From positions 310,001-374,000 of the forward strand of contig NZ_QGNJ01000001.1 in the NCBI RefSeq assembly GCF_003336875.1: a stretch of 64,000 bases of DNA, read 5' to 3'. Source of the stretch: Oleisolibacter albus (lineage in GTDB: Bacteria > Pseudomonadota > Alphaproteobacteria > Azospirillales > Azospirillaceae). The notes beneath the pieces were generated by a model. The model searched no databases, had not been told where the DNA came from, and worked only from the letters and a program-made list of their open reading frames with translations. Made by a program: the position numbers and the translations under genes. The number at the start of each line of letters is the position of its first letter. Position 1 is the stretch's first letter. Below are positions 18,330-28,177 of this stretch, piece after piece.

Positions 18330-20012
18330 TCAGACGCGCACCAGATGCACGTCGGTCAGCGGCTTGCGGCCCTGACTGCCGTGGAAGGCGCGGCGGACGG
18401 CCAGGCGCGCCGCCTCCTTCACCGCCACATCATCCTGGCGGGCACCACGGGTCATGGACTCGATGGCACTGCGCACGCGCTGACCGAGATCCCTGAGTTC
18501 CTCCTCGATCTCATCCTCCTCCAGCAGCCCCATGGCCGCCACCTGCGGCTGGGCCAGCAGATCGCCCTTGGCCGACAGCACCAGCGTCACCACGGCGGCG
18601 CCGTTCTGGGCCATGCGGTGGCGGGCGCGCAGCGCCTGCCCGCCCAGCGGCACGATACGGCGGCCATCCACCACCAGCCGTCCCGCCGGCACCTGCCCGA
18701 CCATGGCGGCCGGCCCCGGGGCCAGCCGGATCAAGGCGCCATCCTCGGGGATCAGCGCCTGGGGGACCTGACAATCGCGGGCCAGTTGGGCATGGGCCTC
18801 GAGATGGCGGTGCTCGCCATGCACCGGCACGGCAATGGCCGGCCGCACCCACTGGTACATGCTGATCAGCTCATCCCGCGCCGGATGGCCGGAGACATGG
18901 ACGAAGGCGTCGTCGGCCGTCACCACCTCGACCCCGCGCTTGATCAGCGCGTTCTGGATGCGGGCGATGGACTTCTCATTGCCGGGGATCTCGCGGGCGG
19001 AGAAGATCACCGTGTCGCCGGACTCAAGATCCACGTCGGGATGATCGCCGGCGGCGATGCGGGCCAGGGCCGCGCGCGGCTCCCCCTGGCTGCCGGTGCA
19101 GATCATCACCAGCCTCTCACGCGGGATGAAGCCGGCCTCCTGCTCGGTCAGGAAGGGCGGAAGATCGTCCAGATAGCCGGTGGCGCGCGCCACCTCGTCG
19201 ATGCGGCGCAGCGAGCGCCCGACCAGGGCCACCTGCCGGTCATTGGCCTGGGCCGCCTTGGCGATGGAATGCAGCCGGGCCACATTGCTGGCGAAGCAGG
19301 CCACGGCGATGCGGTGGGGATAGCGGCCGAACAGCTGGGTCAGGCTGTCGCGCACCGCGGCTTCCGACCCGGAGACGCCGGGAACCAGGGCGTTGGTGCT
19401 GTCGCAGATCAGCGCCGTCACCCCCTGATGGCCCAAGGCCTTCAGCGCCGCCTCATCGGCGGTGGGGCCGATGATGGGGGCCGGGTCCAGCTTCCAGTCG
19501 CCGCTGTGCAGCACGGTGCCGGCCGCCGTGCGGATCACCAGCGCGTTGGGCTCGGGAATGGAATGGGTGACGGTGATGAATTCCAGATCGAAGGGGCCGA
19601 GCTGGAAGCGCCCGCCCAGCGGCACCTCGATGATGGGCACCGCCTTGCGCAGCCCCTTCTCGTCCAGCTTGGTGCGCAGGAACTCGGCGGTGAAGGGCGT
19701 GCAATAGACGGGGCAGCGCAGATCCTCCCACAGGTGCGGCACGGCCCCCAGATGGTCCTCATGCGCATGGGTCAGGACCAGCCCAACCAGATCGTCCAGC
19801 CGATCCTCGATGAAGCCGGTGTCGGGCAGGATGAGGTCGATGCCCGGCGTGCTCTCGTCCCCGAAGCTCACCCCCAGATCCACCATCAGCCATTTGCCGG
19901 CATGGCTGTAGAGGTTGAGGTTCATCCCGATTTCCCCGGACCCGCCCAGGGGCAGGAAGTACAGGGCCTCGGGATCGATGGAGTCGGTGTCGGACGTGGC
20001 GCGATCGGTCAT
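18330..20012 (-). CDS. rnj: Ribonuclease J
   Basis: 560-residue metallo-beta-lactamase/beta-CASP nuclease with 5'-3' exo- and endonuclease activity on RNA. Zinc motif THAHEDHLGA (about 81-90), beta-CASP signatures including GSQGEPRAAL and SGHPARDEL, and FLPLGGSGEIGMN at the N-terminus, typical of RNase J. The reading frame remains open into coaX, but MTDRAT at 20012, 11 bases after the coaX stop with AGG upstream, gives normal family length. It is the conserved partner of coaX in alphaproteobacteria. Confidence 0.95.
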   Translation of the reverse strand: MTDRATSDTDSIDPEALYFLPLGGSGEIGMNLNLYSHAGKWLMVDLGVSFGDESTPGIDLILPDTGFIEDRLDDLVGLVLTHAHEDHLGAVPHLWEDLRCPVYCTPFTAEFLRTKLDEKGLRKAVPIIEVPLGGRFQLGPFDLEFITVTHSIPEPNALVIRTAAGTVLHSGDWKLDPAPIIGPTADEAALKALGHQGVTALICDSTNALVPGVSGSEAAVRDSLTQLFGRYPHRIAVACFASNVARLHSIAKAAQANDRQVALVGRSLRRIDEVARATGYLDDLPPFLTEQEAGFIPRERLVMICTGSQGEPRAALARIAAGDHPDVDLESGDTVIFSAREIPGNEKSIARIQNALIKRGVEVVTADDAFVHVSGHPARDELISMYQWVRPAIAVPVHGEHRHLEAHAQLARDCQVPQALIPEDGALIRLAPGPAAMVGQVPAGRLVVDGRRIVPLGGQALRARHRMAQNGAAVVTLVLSAKGDLLAQPQVAAMGLLEEDEIEEELRDLGQRVRSAIESMTRGARQDDVAVKEAARLAVRRAFHGSQGRKPLTDVHLVRV

Positions 20013-20023
20013 GGATACCTGGA

Positions 20024-20818
20024 TCAAGGGGCCTTCTGGCCCTGGTTGCGTTGATGGATGAGCAGCAGGCCGCGGAGGGTCAGGTCGCCGTCGATGACAT
20101 CGACCAGATCCGTCCCTTCGGCAAACACGCGGACAAGGCCGCCGGTGCCAATCACAGTAACCCTGGGCGTCCCGCTGGGCGACAGTTCCGCGCGGATACG
20201 GCGCAGGATTCCCTCGATCATGCTGGTATAGCCCCAGAACATGCCGGATTGCATGGCCCCGACCGTGCTTTTGCCGATGACCCGGCCCGGCCGGGCGATA
20301 TCCACCTTGGGCAGCTGCGCCGCCACCCGGTGCAGCGCGTCCAGCGACAGGGCCGGCCCCGGTGCGATGACGCCACCGGCGAAATTGCCCTCGGCATCGA
20401 CCACGTCGAACGTGGTGCCGGTGCCGATATCCAACACCACCAGCGGCGCGGAATAGCGTTCCACGGCCGAGACGGCATTGGCCAGCCGGTCGGCCCCGGC
20501 CTCGCGCGGATTGTCGATGCGGATCTCGATCCCCAGCTTCACCGCCGGATCGCCCACGCGCATGGGCCGGCAGGCGAAATGGTCCTCGCACAGACGGACC
20601 AGCGTATGGGTCTGCGACGGCACCACCGAGGAAAGGATGGCGGCCTTGATGTCGCGCGGCGCCAGCCCCTTCATCGTCATCAGCGCCGTCAGCCAGACGG
20701 CGTATTCGTCCGCCGTCCGCCGCCCGTCGGTGGAGATGCGCCAGTGTCCGCGCTTCTCCTCCCCGTCGAACACGGCGAAAACCACATTGGTGTTGCCGGC
20801 ATCAATGGCCAACAGCAT
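20024..20818 (-). CDS. coaX: Type III pantothenate kinase
   Basis: 264 residues; first step of coenzyme A synthesis, phosphorylating pantothenate. ASKHA-fold motifs: LLAIDAGNTN (phosphate-1, about 2-11), GADR (108-111) and LDIGTGTTFD (129-138). It lacks resemblance to the CoaA or eukaryotic PanK types. It lies between birA (15 bases upstream) and rnj (11 bases downstream), all in one apparent operon with nuo. Confidence 0.96.
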   Translation of the reverse strand: MLLAIDAGNTNVVFAVFDGEEKRGHWRISTDGRRTADEYAVWLTALMTMKGLAPRDIKAAILSSVVPSQTHTLVRLCEDHFACRPMRVGDPAVKLGIEIRIDNPREAGADRLANAVSAVERYSAPLVVLDIGTGTTFDVVDAEGNFAGGVIAPGPALSLDALHRVAAQLPKVDIARPGRVIGKSTVGAMQSGMFWGYTSMIEGILRRIRAELSPSGTPRVTVIGTGGLVRVFAEGTDLVDVIDGDLTLRGLLLIHQRNQGQKAP

Positions 20819-20833
20819 CGGACCGCCCCCTTC

Positions 20834-21613
20834 TCAGGCGAAGAACACATCGCCGGCGGTGACGCGGCGCAGCCCGTCCCCCGTTTCCACCAGCAGGCCG
20901 CCCTCGGCATCGAGATCGATGAAGCGGCCCTCGAATTGCCCATCCTGCAACCGGACGGTGATGGGACCGCCGAGGCCAAAGGCCGCATTGCGCCACGCCG
21001 CGCGGACAGGCGCGAACCCCTGCTGCCGGAACCGCGCATACCAGGCAGCGAAGGAGGAGGCATAGCGGCCGAGCACCACGGCCACGTCAAGCTCCGCCGC
21101 CCCGGCCGCGGCCAGCGAGGTGGCGGCATAGGGCAGCCCCTCCGGCCGGTGGGCCACATTGATCCCCACCCCCAGCACCAGCCAGTCGAGCCGGCCGGCG
21201 GCGCCGGCCTCCGACTCCAGCAGGATGCCGGAAATCTTGGCCCCGTCCACCAGCACGTCGTTGGGCCATTTCAGCTGCGGCCGGCCGGGGATCAGGGCCG
21301 ACACCGCCTCGGCCACAGCGATGGCAGCGACGAAGGACACCAGCGCCGCCGCCGCCGCTGGCATGTCCGGCCGCAGGATCAGGCTGCAATAAAGGTTGCC
21401 CGGCGGCGAGGTCCAGACGCGCCCGCGCCGGCCGCGCCCCCCGGTCTGACGCAGCGCCCAGACCAGCGTTCCTTCCAGCGCACCGGAGCGGGCCAGCTCC
21501 TTGGCCTCGTCATTGGTGCTGCCGCAGCTGTCCAGGGACACCAGACGGAAAAACGCGGGCAGCCCGCCTGCCCGCGTTTCCTCCATCATGCCGTTCGGTT
21601 CCGGCCCGGCCAT
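20834..21613 (-). CDS. birA: Biotin--[acetyl-CoA-carboxylase] ligase (monofunctional)
   Basis: 259 residues; attaches biotin to the carboxyl carrier protein. The biotin/ATP loop is GRGRRGRVW (59-67), followed by GNLYCSL and KWPND (about 115). There is no N-terminal helix-turn-helix, so it is a class I ligase that does not repress biotin genes. Start at 21613 is 10 bases after the nuoN stop; ATG at 21589 is an alternative. Its place after nuoN is the conserved alphaproteobacterial arrangement. Confidence 0.95.
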   Translation of the reverse strand: MAGPEPNGMMEETRAGGLPAFFRLVSLDSCGSTNDEAKELARSGALEGTLVWALRQTGGRGRRGRVWTSPPGNLYCSLILRPDMPAAAAALVSFVAAIAVAEAVSALIPGRPQLKWPNDVLVDGAKISGILLESEAGAAGRLDWLVLGVGINVAHRPEGLPYAATSLAAAGAAELDVAVVLGRYASSFAAWYARFRQQGFAPVRAAWRNAAFGLGGPITVRLQDGQFEGRFIDLDAEGGLLVETGDGLRRVTAGDVFFA

Positions 21614-21623
21614 TGCGGCAGGA

Positions 21624-23069
21624 TCAGCCGTGGAACAGGGCGGCCGCCGCGGCCCCGGCGCCGCTCAGCAGCGGCTCGGCAAACAGGTAGAACACCGGGA
21701 AGATGAACAGGGCGGTGCCCGTCATCACCAGCGCCGCCGCGCGGCCCGGCCGCTCCAGCGGCTCCACCAGATCATCGAAGTACATGACCTTGATGATGCG
21801 GAGATAATAGTAGCAGCTGGCCACGCTGGTCAGCACGCCCAGGATGGCCAGACCGTACAGGCCGGCCTGGATCGCCGACATGAAGACGTAGAACTTGCCG
21901 AAGAAGCCGGCCAGCGGCGGCACACCCGCCATGGAGAACATGAACATGGCCATGGCAAAGGCCATCAGCGGATGGCTTTTCGACAGGCCGGCCAGATCGG
22001 AGATGCGCTCCACCATGCGGCCCTGCTGGCGCATCGACAGGATGATGGCGAAGGTGCCGACATTCATGGCCAGATAGATGGCCAGATAGATCAGGACGCC
22101 GCGCACACCTTCCTGCGACCCGGCAGCCAGACCCACCAGCGCGTAGCCGATATGGCCGATGGAGCTGTAGGCCATCAGACGCTTGATGTTGGTCTGCTGG
22201 ATGGCCGCCAGCGCGCCGATGATCATCGAGGCCAGCGAGCAGAACCAGATCACCTGCTGCCACTGCGGCAGCAGATGGCCGAACGGCTCGGTCAGCACGC
22301 GGATGAACAGGCTCATGGCCGCCACCTTCGGCGCCACCGCGAAGAAGGCGGTGACGCTGGTCGGGGCGCCCTCATACACGTCCGGCGTCCACATGTGGAA
22401 CGGCACGGCCGAGATCTTGAAGGCCAGACCGGCAGCCACGAACACCATGCCCACGATCACGCCCAGCGGCGGGGTGGCGCCACCGGCGAACATCACAGCC
22501 AGACGGTCGAAGCTGGTGGTGCCGGTGAAGCCATAGACCAGCGACGCGCCATAGAGCAGCAGACCGGACGACAGTGCGCCCAGCACGAAGTATTTCAGAC
22601 CCGCTTCGGACGACTTGGCCACGTCGCGGCGGAAGGCGGCGACGACATAGAGCGACAGGCTCTGCAGCTCCAGCCCGATATAGAGCGAGATCAGGTTGTT
22701 GGCCGACACCATGGCCAGCATGCCGAGGGTGGCGAACACCAGCAGCACCGGATACTCGAACCGGGCCAGCTGCTCCCGCTCCAGATAGTTCATGGAGAGG
22801 ATGATCGACAGGGCCGAGGCCGTGACGATCAGCAGCTTGGCGAAGATGCCGAAGGCATCGCTGACGAACAGGCCGCTGAAGGTCACCGCCCGCTCCGCCG
22901 GTCCCTGGACCAGCAGGACGCCGACGACCACAAGAGCCGCCACCGCCAGCCAGGAGACCAGCCGCAGGCTGCCCTCACCCCGGAACACGCCGATCATCAG
23001 CAGGGCCATGCCGGCACAGGCCAGCACGATCTCCGGCAGGGCGGGAAGAAGGTCGGGAAGAGTCTGCAT
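21624..23069 (-). CDS. nuoN: NADH-quinone oxidoreductase subunit N
   Basis: 481-residue antiporter-like proton-pumping membrane subunit of complex I, about 14 helices. The proton_antipo_M domain holds the conserved Lys/His positions in the segment [22 protein letters not shown] and the [19 protein letters not shown] motif with the trans-helix lysine. It starts 3 bases after nuoM and ends 10 bases before birA. Confidence 0.97.
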   Translation of the reverse strand: MQTLPDLLPALPEIVLACAGMALLMIGVFRGEGSLRLVSWLAVAALVVVGVLLVQGPAERAVTFSGLFVSDAFGIFAKLLIVTASALSIILSMNYLEREQLARFEYPVLLVFATLGMLAMVSANNLISLYIGLELQSLSLYVVAAFRRDVAKSSEAGLKYFVLGALSSGLLLYGASLVYGFTGTTSFDRLAVMFAGGATPPLGVIVGMVFVAAGLAFKISAVPFHMWTPDVYEGAPTSVTAFFAVAPKVAAMSLFIRVLTEPFGHLLPQWQQVIWFCSLASMIIGALAAIQQTNIKRLMAYSSIGHIGYALVGLAAGSQEGVRGVLIYLAIYLAMNVGTFAIILSMRQQGRMVERISDLAGLSKSHPLMAFAMAMFMFSMAGVPPLAGFFGKFYVFMSAIQAGLYGLAILGVLTSVASCYYYLRIIKVMYFDDLVEPLERPGRAAALVMTGTALFIFPVFYLFAEPLLSGAGAAAAALFHG

Positions 23070-23072
23070 GGC

Positions 23073-24644
23073 TCAGTTCTCGCTCGCGTTGACGGCCGCG
23101 GCAGGGGCAACGGTCTCGATGGATGCGGCCTGCACCGGGGCGGGCGCCGTCAGGCCGGCGGCCTGGAGCGATGCCTGATGGTCGGTGAGGATCTTCTCCA
23201 CCGTGGGCATGTACACATCCTTGAAGCTGGCGGGATAGACACCCATGATCAGCACGATGGCGATCAGCGGGGCGAAATAGGCCATCTCCTGCCAGCTGAG
23301 GTCGGGCATGGCCTTGACCTCGGGCTTGTCCAGCTTGCCGAAGAACAGCATGCGGTACAGCAGCAGCATGTAGGCGGCCCCCAGGACCAGGCCGGTGGCG
23401 GCGAAGAATGCCACCCAGGTGTTGACCTGGAACGCCCCCAGCATGGTCAGGAACTCACCGACGAAGCCGCTGGTGCCGGGCAGGCCGACCGAGGCCAGCA
23501 TGAACACCATGAACACCACGGCATAGCGCGGCATGTTGTGGGCCAGGCCGCCATAGGCCGCCATCTCGCGGGTATGCAGCCGGTTGTAGGCGACGCCGAT
23601 GCACAGGAACAGCGCGGCCGAGACCACGGTGTGGCTGAGCATCTGGAACATGGCGCCGTCCAGTCCCTGATGGTTCATGGTGAAGATGCCCATGGTCACA
23701 TAGCCCATGTGCGCCACCGAGCTGTAGGCGATCATCTTCTTCATGTCGGTCTGCGCCAGTGCCACCAGCGAGGCGTACATGATGGCGACGACCGACAGCA
23801 CGAAGACGAAGTCGGTGGCCCAGGCGGTGCCGACGGGCAGCATCTGCACATTGGCACGGATCAGGCCGTAGCCGCCCATCTTCAGCATGACACCGGCCAG
23901 CATGACCGAACCCGCCGTCGGCGCCTCCACATGGGCGAAGGGCAACCAGGTGTGCAGCGGCCAGATCGGGGTCTTCACCGCGAAGGCGATGAAGAAGGCC
24001 ACCCACAGCCACTTCTGCAGATCGGATGCGAACTGGTAGTCCAGCATCACCCGCATATCCATCGTGCCGGTGGTCAGATACATGGCCAGGATGGCCAGCA
24101 GCATCAGCACGGACCCGATGAAGGTGTAGAGGAAGAACTTGTAGGCGGCGTAGACGCGCTGCGGACCGCCCCAGACGCCGATGAGCAGGAACATCGGCAG
24201 CAGGACGCCTTCGAAGAACAGGTAGAAGAGCACGAAGTCGAGCGCGGTGAACATGCCGACCATCATGGTCTCAAGCACCAGCAGCGCGATCATGAACTCC
24301 TTCACCCGCTTCTCGACCGAAGTCCAGGAGGCGAGCACGCAGATCGGCGTCAGGAAGGTGGACGCCAGGACGAACCAGATCGACACACCGTCCACGCCCT
24401 TGATGTAGGCGATCTTGTAGGACGGCAGCCAAGCGTATTCCTCCACCAGCTGGAAGCCGGGGTTGGAGGGGTCGAAGTTCGTCAGGATGAACAGCGAGAT
24501 GATGAAGGTGATCAGCGACGTCCACAGGGCGACGGCGCGCGCATTGCGCGCCACCGTCTCCGCATCGCCGCGGATCACCAGGATGAAGAACGCGCCGACG
24601 AGCGGAAGGAACGTCGTCAGCGTGAGGATCGGCAAGTCCGCCAT
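23073..24644 (-). CDS. nuoM: NADH-quinone oxidoreductase subunit M
   Basis: 523-residue antiporter-like membrane subunit. Marks include the discharging glutamate region (LLVLETMMVGMFTALDFVLF), the AFAVKTPIWPLHTWLPFAHV motif with the pumping lysine, and SSVAHMGYVTMG. It lies 21 bases after nuoL and 3 bases before nuoN. The C-terminal 40 residues are an Ala/Pro-rich tail beyond the last helix. Confidence 0.97.
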   Translation of the reverse strand: MADLPILTLTTFLPLVGAFFILVIRGDAETVARNARAVALWTSLITFIISLFILTNFDPSNPGFQLVEEYAWLPSYKIAYIKGVDGVSIWFVLASTFLTPICVLASWTSVEKRVKEFMIALLVLETMMVGMFTALDFVLFYLFFEGVLLPMFLLIGVWGGPQRVYAAYKFFLYTFIGSVLMLLAILAMYLTTGTMDMRVMLDYQFASDLQKWLWVAFFIAFAVKTPIWPLHTWLPFAHVEAPTAGSVMLAGVMLKMGGYGLIRANVQMLPVGTAWATDFVFVLSVVAIMYASLVALAQTDMKKMIAYSSVAHMGYVTMGIFTMNHQGLDGAMFQMLSHTVVSAALFLCIGVAYNRLHTREMAAYGGLAHNMPRYAVVFMVFMLASVGLPGTSGFVGEFLTMLGAFQVNTWVAFFAATGLVLGAAYMLLLYRMLFFGKLDKPEVKAMPDLSWQEMAYFAPLIAIVLIMGVYPASFKDVYMPTVEKILTDHQASLQAAGLTAPAPVQAASIETVAPAAAVNASEN

Positions 24645-24665
24645 GTTTCGACTACTCCCCTACCC

Positions 24666-26600
24666 TCAGCGGAACCAGAACCAACCGACCAGCGCAACCA
24701 CGCCGATCACCATCACGAAGGCATAGTGGAACACGTATCCGGTCTGCAGCCGGCTGGCGACCACCGACAGGCCGCGGGTGACGCGGGCGGCGCCGTCGGG
24801 TCCGAACCCGTCGATCACCACCTGATCGCCCCCCTTCCACAGGCCGAAGCCCAGGGCCATGGCCGGCTTCACGAACAGGGCGTTGTACAGCTCGTCGAAA
24901 TAGTACTTGCGGAAGACGATGCCGTGCAGCGACCGGAAGGCGCCGACGAACTGGCCGGGCAGATCCGGCTTGATCATGTAGAACAGATAGGCCAGGGCGA
25001 TGCCGATCAGGCCGGCGATGAAGGGCGACAGCGGCACCCAGGCCGGCACATGGTGGGCCGCGTCGATGATGGTGCCGTGCTCGCCGGCGCGCATCAGGAT
25101 GCTCTCGCCCCAGAACTCGGCCCAGTCATGGCCGACGAACCAGTCATAGGCGACCCAGCCCGAGAACAGGGCACCGACGGCCAGCACGCACAGCGGCAGC
25201 AGCATGACCAGCGGGCTTTCATGCACATGGGCCATGACCGTCTCGTTGGCGCGCGGGCGGCCATGGAAGGTCAGGATCAGCAGGCGCCAGGAATAGAAGG
25301 CGGTCATCAACGCCGCACCCAGGCCCAGCCAGAAGGCGAAGCTGCCGGCGGCGGTGTGCTTGGCGTAGGCCACCTCCAGGATCATGTCCTTGGAGTAGTA
25401 GCCGGCGAAGAACGGGATGCCGGCCAGGGCCAGATTGCCGATCCACATCATAACGTAGGTGACGGGGATCAGCTTCCAGATACCGCCCATGTTGCGCATG
25501 TCCTGCTCGTCGGACATGGCATGGATCACCGAGCCGGCGCCCAGGAACAGCAGCGCCTTGAAGAAGGCATGGGTCATCAGGTGGAACACGGCGGCCGGAT
25601 AGGCGCCGACACCGATGGCGAAGAACATGTAGCCCAGCTGGGACATCGTCGAATAGGCGATGACGCGCTTGATGTCGAACTGGGTCATGCCGATGGTGGC
25701 GGCGACGATAGCCGTCAGCGCCCCCATCACGGTGACGAAGGACAGCGCCGCGGGCGCATACTCGAACACCGGGCTCATGCGGGCCAGCATGAACACGCCG
25801 GCCGTCACCATGGTGGCTGCGTGGATCAGCGCCGACACCGGGGTCGGGCCTTCCATGGCGTCCGGCAGCCAGGTGTGCAGCCCCAGCTGGGCCGACTTGC
25901 CCATGGCGCCGACAAACAGCAGCAGGCAGGCGCAGGTCAGCGCATGCACCTGGAAGCCCAGGAAGTTGATGCTCAGATCGGCCTTGGCGGCCACCTGGGC
26001 GAAGATCTGGTCGAACTGGATGGTCCCGAAGATCAGGAACACCGCCATGATGCCCAGCGCGAAGCCGAAGTCACCCACGCGGTTCACCAGGAACGCCTTC
26101 ATCGAGGCGTCGTTGGCGCTGGTCTTGTGGAACCAGAAATTGATCAGCAGGTAGGAGGCCAGACCGACGCCCTCCCAGCCGAAGAACATCTGCAGCAGAT
26201 TGTCCGCCGTCACCAGCATGAGCATCATGAAGGTGAACAGGCTGAGATAGGCCATGAAGCGGGCCTTGCTCGGATCATGGCTCATATAGCCGACCGAGTA
26301 GACATGGACCATGGCCGACACGCCGTTGACCACCACCAGCATGACGGCGGTCAGGGTATCGAGGCGCAGCGCCCAGCTCACTTCGAAGCTGCCGCTGTCG
26401 ATCCAAGTGAACAGCTCGACGGTGCGGGCCGCCTCGGGACCGCCCAGGCCGATCTGCATGAACAGCATCACGGAGATGGCGGCCGCGGCCAGAACCGCGG
26501 CACAGGTGACGATCTGCGCGCCACGGTCGCCGATGAAGCGACCGAAGAAGCCGGCGATGAAGGCGGCGGCCAGCGGCAGGAAGATGGCAGCGATTTCCAT
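24666..26600 (-). CDS. nuoL: NADH-quinone oxidoreductase subunit L
   Basis: 644-residue distal antiporter-like subunit, with about 16 helices and the long lateral helix that braces the membrane arm. Motifs: FFGWEGVGLASYLLINFW, the AMGKSAQLGLHTWLPDAMEG pumping motif, and MTHAFFKALLFLGAGSVIH. It starts 4 bases after nuoK. Length is normal for the family. Confidence 0.97.
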   Translation of the reverse strand: MEIAAIFLPLAAAFIAGFFGRFIGDRGAQIVTCAAVLAAAAISVMLFMQIGLGGPEAARTVELFTWIDSGSFEVSWALRLDTLTAVMLVVVNGVSAMVHVYSVGYMSHDPSKARFMAYLSLFTFMMLMLVTADNLLQMFFGWEGVGLASYLLINFWFHKTSANDASMKAFLVNRVGDFGFALGIMAVFLIFGTIQFDQIFAQVAAKADLSINFLGFQVHALTCACLLLFVGAMGKSAQLGLHTWLPDAMEGPTPVSALIHAATMVTAGVFMLARMSPVFEYAPAALSFVTVMGALTAIVAATIGMTQFDIKRVIAYSTMSQLGYMFFAIGVGAYPAAVFHLMTHAFFKALLFLGAGSVIHAMSDEQDMRNMGGIWKLIPVTYVMMWIGNLALAGIPFFAGYYSKDMILEVAYAKHTAAGSFAFWLGLGAALMTAFYSWRLLILTFHGRPRANETVMAHVHESPLVMLLPLCVLAVGALFSGWVAYDWFVGHDWAEFWGESILMRAGEHGTIIDAAHHVPAWVPLSPFIAGLIGIALAYLFYMIKPDLPGQFVGAFRSLHGIVFRKYYFDELYNALFVKPAMALGFGLWKGGDQVVIDGFGPDGAARVTRGLSVVASRLQTGYVFHYAFVMVIGVVALVGWFWFR

Positions 26601-26604
26601 GCCC

Positions 26605-26913
26605 TCAGCCCTTCATCATGTTGATGTCTTCCACCGCGATCGTGCCGCGGTTGCGGAAGTAGACGACAAGGATGGCCAGGCCGATGGCCGCTTCCGCGGC
26701 GGCGACGGTCAGGATGAACATGGTGAAGATCTGGCCGACCAGGTCACCCAGGAAGGCGGAGAAAGCCACCAGATTGATGTTGACGGCCAACAGGATCAGC
26801 TCGATCGACATCAGGATGATGATCACGTTCTTGCGGTTGAGGAAGATGCCGAACACGCCCAGCGTGAACAGCATGGCCGCAACTGTGAGATAGTGGGACA
26901 GGCCGATTTCCAT
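26605..26913 (-). CDS. nuoK: NADH-quinone oxidoreductase subunit K
   Basis: 102 residues, three membrane helices. [20 protein letters not shown] starts the protein; the helix-2 glutamate in [10 protein letters not shown] and the helix-3 glutamate in [10 protein letters not shown], essential for proton transfer, are both present. The start at 26913 is 1 base beyond the nuoJ stop; longer frames that open upstream run into nuoJ and are not used. Confidence 0.97.
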   Translation of the reverse strand: MEIGLSHYLTVAAMLFTLGVFGIFLNRKNVIIILMSIELILLAVNINLVAFSAFLGDLVGQIFTMFILTVAAAEAAIGLAILVVYFRNRGTIAVEDINMMKG

Positions 26914-26914
26914 C

Positions 26915-27520
26915 TCAGACGCCCCCCCGCGTCGGAACCTTGCGAATGGCGACCACGTCGCTGCGCTTCCGGTCCAGCTGCTGGGCGATCTGCTGCCGGC
27001 GCACACCGGCACGGTGGCGCAGCGTCAGCACGATGGCGCCGATCATGGCCACCAGCAGGATCAGGCCCGAGGCCTGGAAGGCATAGACATAGTCGGTGTA
27101 GAGCACACGCCCGATGGCCTCGGTGTTGGACACCGCCGCGGCCGGAGCCGCCGTCGCCACGCCGGCGCCGGGCTGCACATAGTGCAGGGCGACCAGCGCC
27201 ACCAGCTCCACGGCCAGGATCAGGCCGACGATGATCCCCACCGGCAGGTTCTGCAGGAACCCCGATCGCAGCTGCTGGAAGTCGATATCCAGCATCATGA
27301 CGACGAAGAGGAACAGCACCGCCACGGCGCCGACATAAACGATGACCAGGATGAAAGCGACGAATTCAGCCCCGATCAGCACGAACAGACCCGCGGCGTT
27401 GAAGAACGCCAGGATCAGGAACAGCACCGAGTGGACCGGATTCTTGGCCGTGATCACCCGCACGGCTGATGCCAGCAGGATGGTCGCGAACGCGTAGAAC
27501 GCGAGTGCGGTCAAGGTCAT
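26915..27520 (-). CDS. nuoJ: NADH-quinone oxidoreductase subunit J
   Basis: 201 residues with five membrane helices. [20 protein letters not shown] and [20 protein letters not shown] are hallmark segments; the latter contains the pi-bulge helix that couples quinone reduction to pumping. It is separated from nuoI by 105 bases that hold a hairpin, and abuts nuoK. Confidence 0.97.
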   Translation of the reverse strand: MTLTALAFYAFATILLASAVRVITAKNPVHSVLFLILAFFNAAGLFVLIGAEFVAFILVIVYVGAVAVLFLFVVMMLDIDFQQLRSGFLQNLPVGIIVGLILAVELVALVALHYVQPGAGVATAAPAAAVSNTEAIGRVLYTDYVYAFQASGLILLVAMIGAIVLTLRHRAGVRRQQIAQQLDRKRSDVVAIRKVPTRGGV

Positions 27521-27591
27521 GGTTACGCCGCCTCCGGCGCGGAACGTGGACAGGACGGGATCACGGAGAGCACTCCGGGCGAAGGGAAATT

Positions 27592-27618
27592 CGGCTCCCC
27601 GAAAGGTTCGGGAAGCCG
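27592..27618. promoter_or_regulatory. Hairpin in the nuoI-nuoJ gap
   Basis: CGGCT/AGCCG (27592-27596 with 27614-27618) and CCCGAA/TTCGGG (27598-27603 with 27607-27612) stack with one mismatch around a 3-base loop. On the plus strand, antisense to nuo, it is followed by GGGCTTTTT and has terminator form; in the nuo mRNA there is no U run after it. It may block antisense transcription or act as an mRNA processing/stability element. Confidence 0.55.
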
Positions 27619-27625
27619 GGGCTTT

Positions 27626-28114
27626 TTAGCGGTATGGGGCGTCCGCCGCAATGTTGGAGGCAAGCTGCGCCTCCCACCGGTCCCCGTTCGAAAGCAGCTT
27701 CTCCTTGTTGTAGAAGAGCTCCTCGCGGGTCTCGGTGGCGAATTCCAGGTTCGGCCCCTCGACGATGGCATCGACCGGGCAGGCCTCCTGGCACAGACCG
27801 CAATAGATGCATTTCGTCATGTCGATGTCGTAGCGCGTGGTGCGGCGGGAGCCGTCCTCACGCGGTTCGGCCTCGATGGTGATGGCGAGCGCCGGGCACA
27901 CCGCCTCGCACAGCTTGCAGGCGATGCAGCGCTCTTCCCCGTTGGGATAGCGCCGCAGGGCGTGCTCGCCGCGGAAGCGCGGGCTGATGGGCCCCCGCTC
28001 ATACGGGTAGTTGATCGTGGCCCGCGGGCGGAACATGTAGCTGAAGGTCAGCGCCATGCCCTTCACCAGCTCGGTCAGGAACAGGCCGCGTGCCGTACGG
28101 TCAAGCAGGGCCAT
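27626..28114 (-). CDS. nuoI: NADH-quinone oxidoreductase subunit I
   Basis: 162-residue ferredoxin-like subunit carrying clusters N6a and N6b. Two CxxCxxCxxxCP motifs: [12 protein letters not shown] (Cys63-Cys73) and [12 protein letters not shown] (Cys102-Cys112). ATG at 28114 follows AAGGAGG by six bases; the adjacent GTG at 28117 would sit too close. Intergenic hairpins lie on both sides of this gene. Confidence 0.97.
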   Translation of the reverse strand: MALLDRTARGLFLTELVKGMALTFSYMFRPRATINYPYERGPISPRFRGEHALRRYPNGEERCIACKLCEAVCPALAITIEAEPREDGSRRTTRYDIDMTKCIYCGLCQEACPVDAIVEGPNLEFATETREELFYNKEKLLSNGDRWEAQLASNIAADAPYR

Positions 28115-28141
28115 CACTTACCTCCTTACCCCTTTGAAGCG

Positions 28142-28161
28142 AGGGGGCCGTCCGGCCCCCT
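28142..28161. promoter_or_regulatory. Hairpin in the nuoH-nuoI gap
   Basis: Perfect 8-base stem AGGGGGCC/GGCCCCCT (28142-28149 with 28154-28161) with a 4-base loop, in the 63-base gap between nuoH and nuoI. No U run in either direction. Together with the nuoI-nuoJ hairpin it brackets nuoI, suggesting segmental mRNA stability. Confidence 0.45.
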
Positions 28162-28177
28162 GCCCCAGGACTTAGTC

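Noticed and set aside
21501-26624. A 1707-codon open frame on the plus strand
   Set aside because: It is antisense to nuoL, nuoM, nuoN and birA; composition is His/Gln/Asp/Gly-rich and repeat-like because it mirrors hydrophobic membrane codons.
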